This document shows, piece by piece, positions 61,641 through 64,000 of a stretch of 64,000 nt of DNA. Numbering within the stretch: position 1 is the first letter of the stretch; the number at the start of each line of letters is the position of its first letter. The stretch is from Symbiodinium natans (taxonomy: Eukaryota > Sar > Dinophyceae > Suessiales > Symbiodiniaceae), in contig CAJNDS010002501.1 in the NCBI GenBank assembly GCA_905221605.1, positions 1,016,001 to 1,080,000 of the forward strand, in the 5' to 3' direction. A program made the position numbers and the translations under genes. The notes under the pieces were generated by a model. It saw only the letters and a list, made by a program, of their open reading frames with translations. It searched no databases and was not told where the DNA came from.

Positions 61641-61737
61641 CTTGGGATGCTCCCCCTTATACTTGCTGTCCTTAATAGGGATTATTGTACCCCCCCCTAC
61701 TAGAATCCCTATGAAGGACTGTAAGTATAACCCAAGT
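61641..61737. mobile_element. short inverted-repeat element, family A, copy 8
   Basis: CTTGGGATGCTCCCCCTTAT left. The right end is degenerate (GTAAGTATAACCCAAGTG). Core GGGATTATTGTACCCCCCCC and AATCCCTATGAAGGACTG are typical. Confidence 0.75.
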
Positions 61738-61861
61738 GACAACCCTGAATCCCAATGCCTCCAGGGGCATTGCCGCCGTAGTTGAGGCATCAAGCTGAGC
61801 TCTGAAAGCTGAGGTTCCTGGAGCTCAAGTCGGAATCTAGGGTTTAGAGGGTTTAGGGGTG

Positions 61862-62088
61862 TTGGGTGCAGGGAAGATCCAGTCATCAACACCTCTCCGG
61901 TGTTCATCCACCCTCTTTGTCCTAAGTATTGGCTGTTGACGAGCTGCGGGCTGAAGATATGAAAATGTTTCTGTGTTTGTTAAAGACATTCTAAGCATGC
62001 CATGCTCGGATTTGCTTTTAGAGTCGCGATTTCTTGGCTCGCCTGGCACTACGACGGTATGGAGGTAGACGTCTTGCAGGGTCTCAGG
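61862..62088 (-). CDS. exon 2 of a minus-strand gene, unknown protein
   Basis: ATCCTGAG acceptor, phase 0, TLQDVYLHTVVVPGEPRNRD, SKSKSEHGMLRMSLTNTETF, SYLQPAARQQPILRTKRVDE, HRRGVDDWIFPAPN, then CCCTAAA repeat. Long, uniform and strongly protein-like. No family recognised. Confidence 0.65.
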
Positions 62089-62090
62089 AT

Positions 62091-62160
62091 TAAACCCTAA
62101 ACCCTAAACCCTAAACCCTAAACCCTAAACCCTAAACCCTAAACCCTAAACCCTAAACCC
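62091..62160. repeat. CCCTAAA array filling an intron
   Basis: Ten perfect heptamers make up nearly all of the intron between the minus-strand exons at 62167 and 62088. Confidence 0.94.
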
Positions 62161-62166
62161 TCTTGC

Positions 62167-62388
62167 CCTGCAGGCAGCAGCAGCGGACGAGTCAGGGCCG
62201 AGCAGCTTTGTCAGGCGGGCCCGGATGGCTTCGGGTTTGGCAACTAGACCCTCGACCCACAGCCGATACAATGATACAACCGGTTTCTGAGGAGTGATAG
62301 TAGGAGAGGAGTTTTTTCCAAGAGTCACAAAACCCAGAGAGCTTTTGGGACTTCGTGGAGACACGGTTCCTTCTTCGGGGACCAACAC
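62167..62388 (-). CDS. exon 1 of the same minus-strand gene
   Basis: PEEGTVSPRSPKSSLGFVTL, GKNSSPTITPQKPVVSLYRL, WVEGLVAKPEAIRARLTKLL, GPDSSAAAACR, ending in phase 0 before GCAAGA, a GC-type donor. The next exon also starts in phase 0. Upstream start not located. Confidence 0.62.
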
Positions 62389-62521
62389 ACCACATAAACA
62401 TAAAGATCCTATCTCCGGGGATCTGCGCCCACCATCATCCAGCCTTTCCAGGGAGGAGCTATTTCATCTACATGCGCGCATGGGCATCTCTTGTTAGTGT
62501 GTCGGTCTCATTTTAGGGGGA

Positions 62522-62791
62522 TCATGACTGCACAGTGAGGATTCCGTAGGTGTCGTGCCTTACTTGCATCACCACAAGGCAGGGGATTCTTGGCGGGAAA
62601 AAAATCGTAGGATCTTTACGTGATAGGTAAATCACAAGCGACAAAAAATCTTGTAGGATCTTTATGTGGGTGCCAAAAACCAAGGGAACGTCAAGGAAAA
62701 CGCAAACCCACGCAAGGATCCCACTAAAAAAAACCCAGGATTCCGCAGCTGGTTTCTGCGACTCTGGTGCCCCAAGATACGACCGTTCCAT
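62522..62791 (-). CDS. coding-like region, strand ambiguous
   Basis: Minus frame VFLDVPLVFGTHIKILQDFL, SLVIYLSRKDPTIFFPPRIP, CLVVMQVRHDTYGILTVQS. A 24-bp imperfect tandem repeat (TAGGATCTTTACGTG and TAGGATCTTTATGTG) lies at 62607-62668. A plus frame is also open. Confidence 0.4.
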   Translation of the reverse strand: MERSYLGAPESQKPAAESWVFFSGILAWVCVFLDVPLVFGTHIKILQDFLSLVIYLSRKDPTIFFPPRIPCLVVMQVRHDTYGILTVQS

Positions 62792-62806
62792 AAAACTCTA
62801 GACTCT

Positions 62807-63253
62807 CTAGATTGCTGCTCCCTCTCCTGCAGCAGTAGGAAAGCACCCATGCCAGCTAATTGATAACGCTGCGGCACGTGTGCCTGTAGAGACTGTCCTG
62901 GATACCTGCAAGATCTTTATGCGAAAATGTCTTTTTACCTGTCCGATTTCTTCCCTACTTCTGCCAATCTGCTTCCCAATGTCTACACGCACTGGACTTT
63001 TGGGAAGGGCTTGTTTAGGACATCCAGGGTTTTCTGCGGCTTTCTGTCCTGTGTCTGCGTGCGATGAGGCAGGTTGCGAAACTAGCGTTTTCAAAACTAG
63101 ATCGGGCGAAAAGTCGTCAATGCAGACAGTGCCTACTTCGAAATGCCCGAAACCCCAATAAGTAGCTATATGAAGCGGATGAACCCTAACTAGCCCCGCC
63201 TCTTCAGCTTCCCTGGGCACAGATTCGTGCTGAAGACACCTCTCCGCGCTCAA
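62807..63253 (-). CDS. 148-codon ORF with ATG, unknown protein
   Basis: From ATG 63253: MSAERCLQHESVPREAEEAG, HPLHIATYWGFGHFEVGTVC, IDDFSPDLVLKTLVSQPASS, then VRVDIGKQIGRSREEIGQVK and TAA at 62807. The longest non-repetitive ATG-started frame in the window with good composition. A 93-codon plus frame overlaps. Confidence 0.5.
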   Translation of the reverse strand: MSAERCLQHESVPREAEEAGLVRVHPLHIATYWGFGHFEVGTVCIDDFSPDLVLKTLVSQPASSHADTGQKAAENPGCPKQALPKSPVRVDIGKQIGRSREEIGQVKRHFRIKILQVSRTVSTGTRAAALSISWHGCFPTAAGEGAAI

Positions 63254-63375
63254 GCCCTAAACACCCAAAGATTAATAGCGTAGAAGCGGCTCAGAGACAT
63301 TCCCGAACTCCCGACCTAACCCTCCCGCCAAAAACACCCCTCAAGAAGCCTAGGAGCTCTGAATCCTAGAGTTTG

Positions 63376-63503
63376 GGGTTCAGGGTTCAGGGTTCAGGGT
63401 TCAGGGTTCAGGGTTTAGGGTTTAGGGTTTAGGGTTTAGGGTTTAGGGTTTAGGGTTTAGGGTTTAGGGTTTAGGGTTTAGGGTTTAGGGTTTAGGGTTT
63501 GGG
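63376..63503. repeat. TTCAGGG then TTTAGGG array
   Basis: Five TTCAGGG units followed by thirteen TTTAGGG units, a clean two-block structure. Confidence 0.95.
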
Positions 63504-63539
63504 GTGCCCTATAAACACTGAGCCCAAACTCGCCTGCGC

Positions 63540-63629
63540 AGGAAGGCACGAACGTTTGCAAGCTCTGCTCGCTCGGTCTGGAGCACAGCGACTGCAGCAG
63601 TGAGTTGGAAGAAGAGCACCAAGGCCCGG
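63540..63629 (+). CDS. exon with Cys pairs, unknown protein
   Basis: GCGCAG acceptor, EGTNVCKLCSLGLEHSDCSS, ELEEEHQGPG, ending before GTTTTAGG. CKLC and DC spacing could bind zinc. Confidence 0.5.
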
Positions 63630-63980
63630 GTTTTAGGTTTTAGGGTTTAGGGTTTAGGGCTTAGGGTTTAGGGTTTCGGGTTTCGGGTTGGGGTTTAGGG
63701 TTTGGCGTTTAGGGTGTTTCTTTGTTCTCGTTCTCACTATTGCTTGTAGTAGTTATTAGTCGGTTCAGGGCTTGACCTCTATGTAGGCTTCCATGCAATT
63801 TGGGCATTCTCTTATTTTCAGGCAAACCCTAAATCCAAAACTTGTAGGGTTTGGGGTTAAACCCTATAAGCCCTAAACCCCAAAAGTAGGACTATGGATT
63901 TTGCACTTTGGGAGAGCCATTGAGCTATAGCAGGATTTCGGACTGAGATTGATACGGATCCGCTCCTTCACTTTTCCAGA

Positions 63981-64000
63981 AGCTCGAGCAAGTTTCGCCC
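63981..64000 (+). CDS. start of an exon running off the window
   Basis: TTTTCCAG acceptor with a pyrimidine tract, then KLEQVS to the window end. Confidence 0.35.

Overview
This is a nuclear eukaryotic window, most consistent with a dinoflagellate (Symbiodiniaceae-like). Reasons: telomere-type TTTAGGG/CCCTAAA repeats occur in both orientations through all 64 kb; coding sequence lies in short exon-sized islands (about 40-280 nt); several inferred introns begin with GC rather than GT and end in AG; no bacterial operon structure, rRNA, tRNA or spliced-leader sequence was recognised. TTTAGGG alone is also found in plants and some algae, so the assignment is an inference.

Main reading: the unique islands between the telomere-like repeats are largely exons, and the repeats fill introns and spacers. 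The best case is a plus-strand serine/threonine protein kinase split over about twelve exons at 50.1-55.6 kb. The glycine-rich loop, a beta-3 lysine, an HGDIKTAN catalytic loop, a DFD in place of DFG, the GTLGYLAPE activation-segment end and an LFALGAVLY helix appear in order, with compatible phases at most junctions. Other supported genes are a minus-strand gene at 6.0-7.6 kb with an internal tandem exon duplication, a plus-strand two-exon model at 11.4-11.9 kb, an exon with the LPRTANGKLD motif of the AMP-binding (ANL) superfamily at 23.8 kb, and a minus-strand two-exon model at 61.9-62.4 kb. About eighty further islands read like protein in one frame but have no family I recognise. For many of these another frame or the other strand is also open, so strand and frame are tentative.

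Layout. 0-9 kb: exon-like islands, telomere-like arrays, three copies of a short inverted-repeat element, the minus-strand gene with duplicated exons, and an octamer array. 9.3-9.9 kb: an array of a 15-bp unit arranged in alternating orientation. 10-23 kb: mostly plus-strand exon-like islands, with large poly-G tracts at 12.2, 14.0 and 14.5 kb. 23-36 kb: the ANL exon, more islands, AT and ATATA microsatellites, and several hairpin elements. 36-50 kb: islands on both strands, a 99-bp coding-like tandem repeat, and a segmental duplication at 44.1-45.3 kb. 50-56 kb: the kinase gene. 56-64 kb: mixed-strand islands, a 500-bp CA tract, and the 62-kb minus-strand gene.

Beyond the genes, the main structural signals are at least eight copies of a roughly 60-110 bp element with GGGATGTTCCCCCTTA-type termini, other foldback elements, three telomere-like arrays flanked by 18-45 bp direct duplications of unique sequence, and many inferred exons that end exactly where a GTTTAGG repeat begins, so the repeat would supply the 5' splice site.
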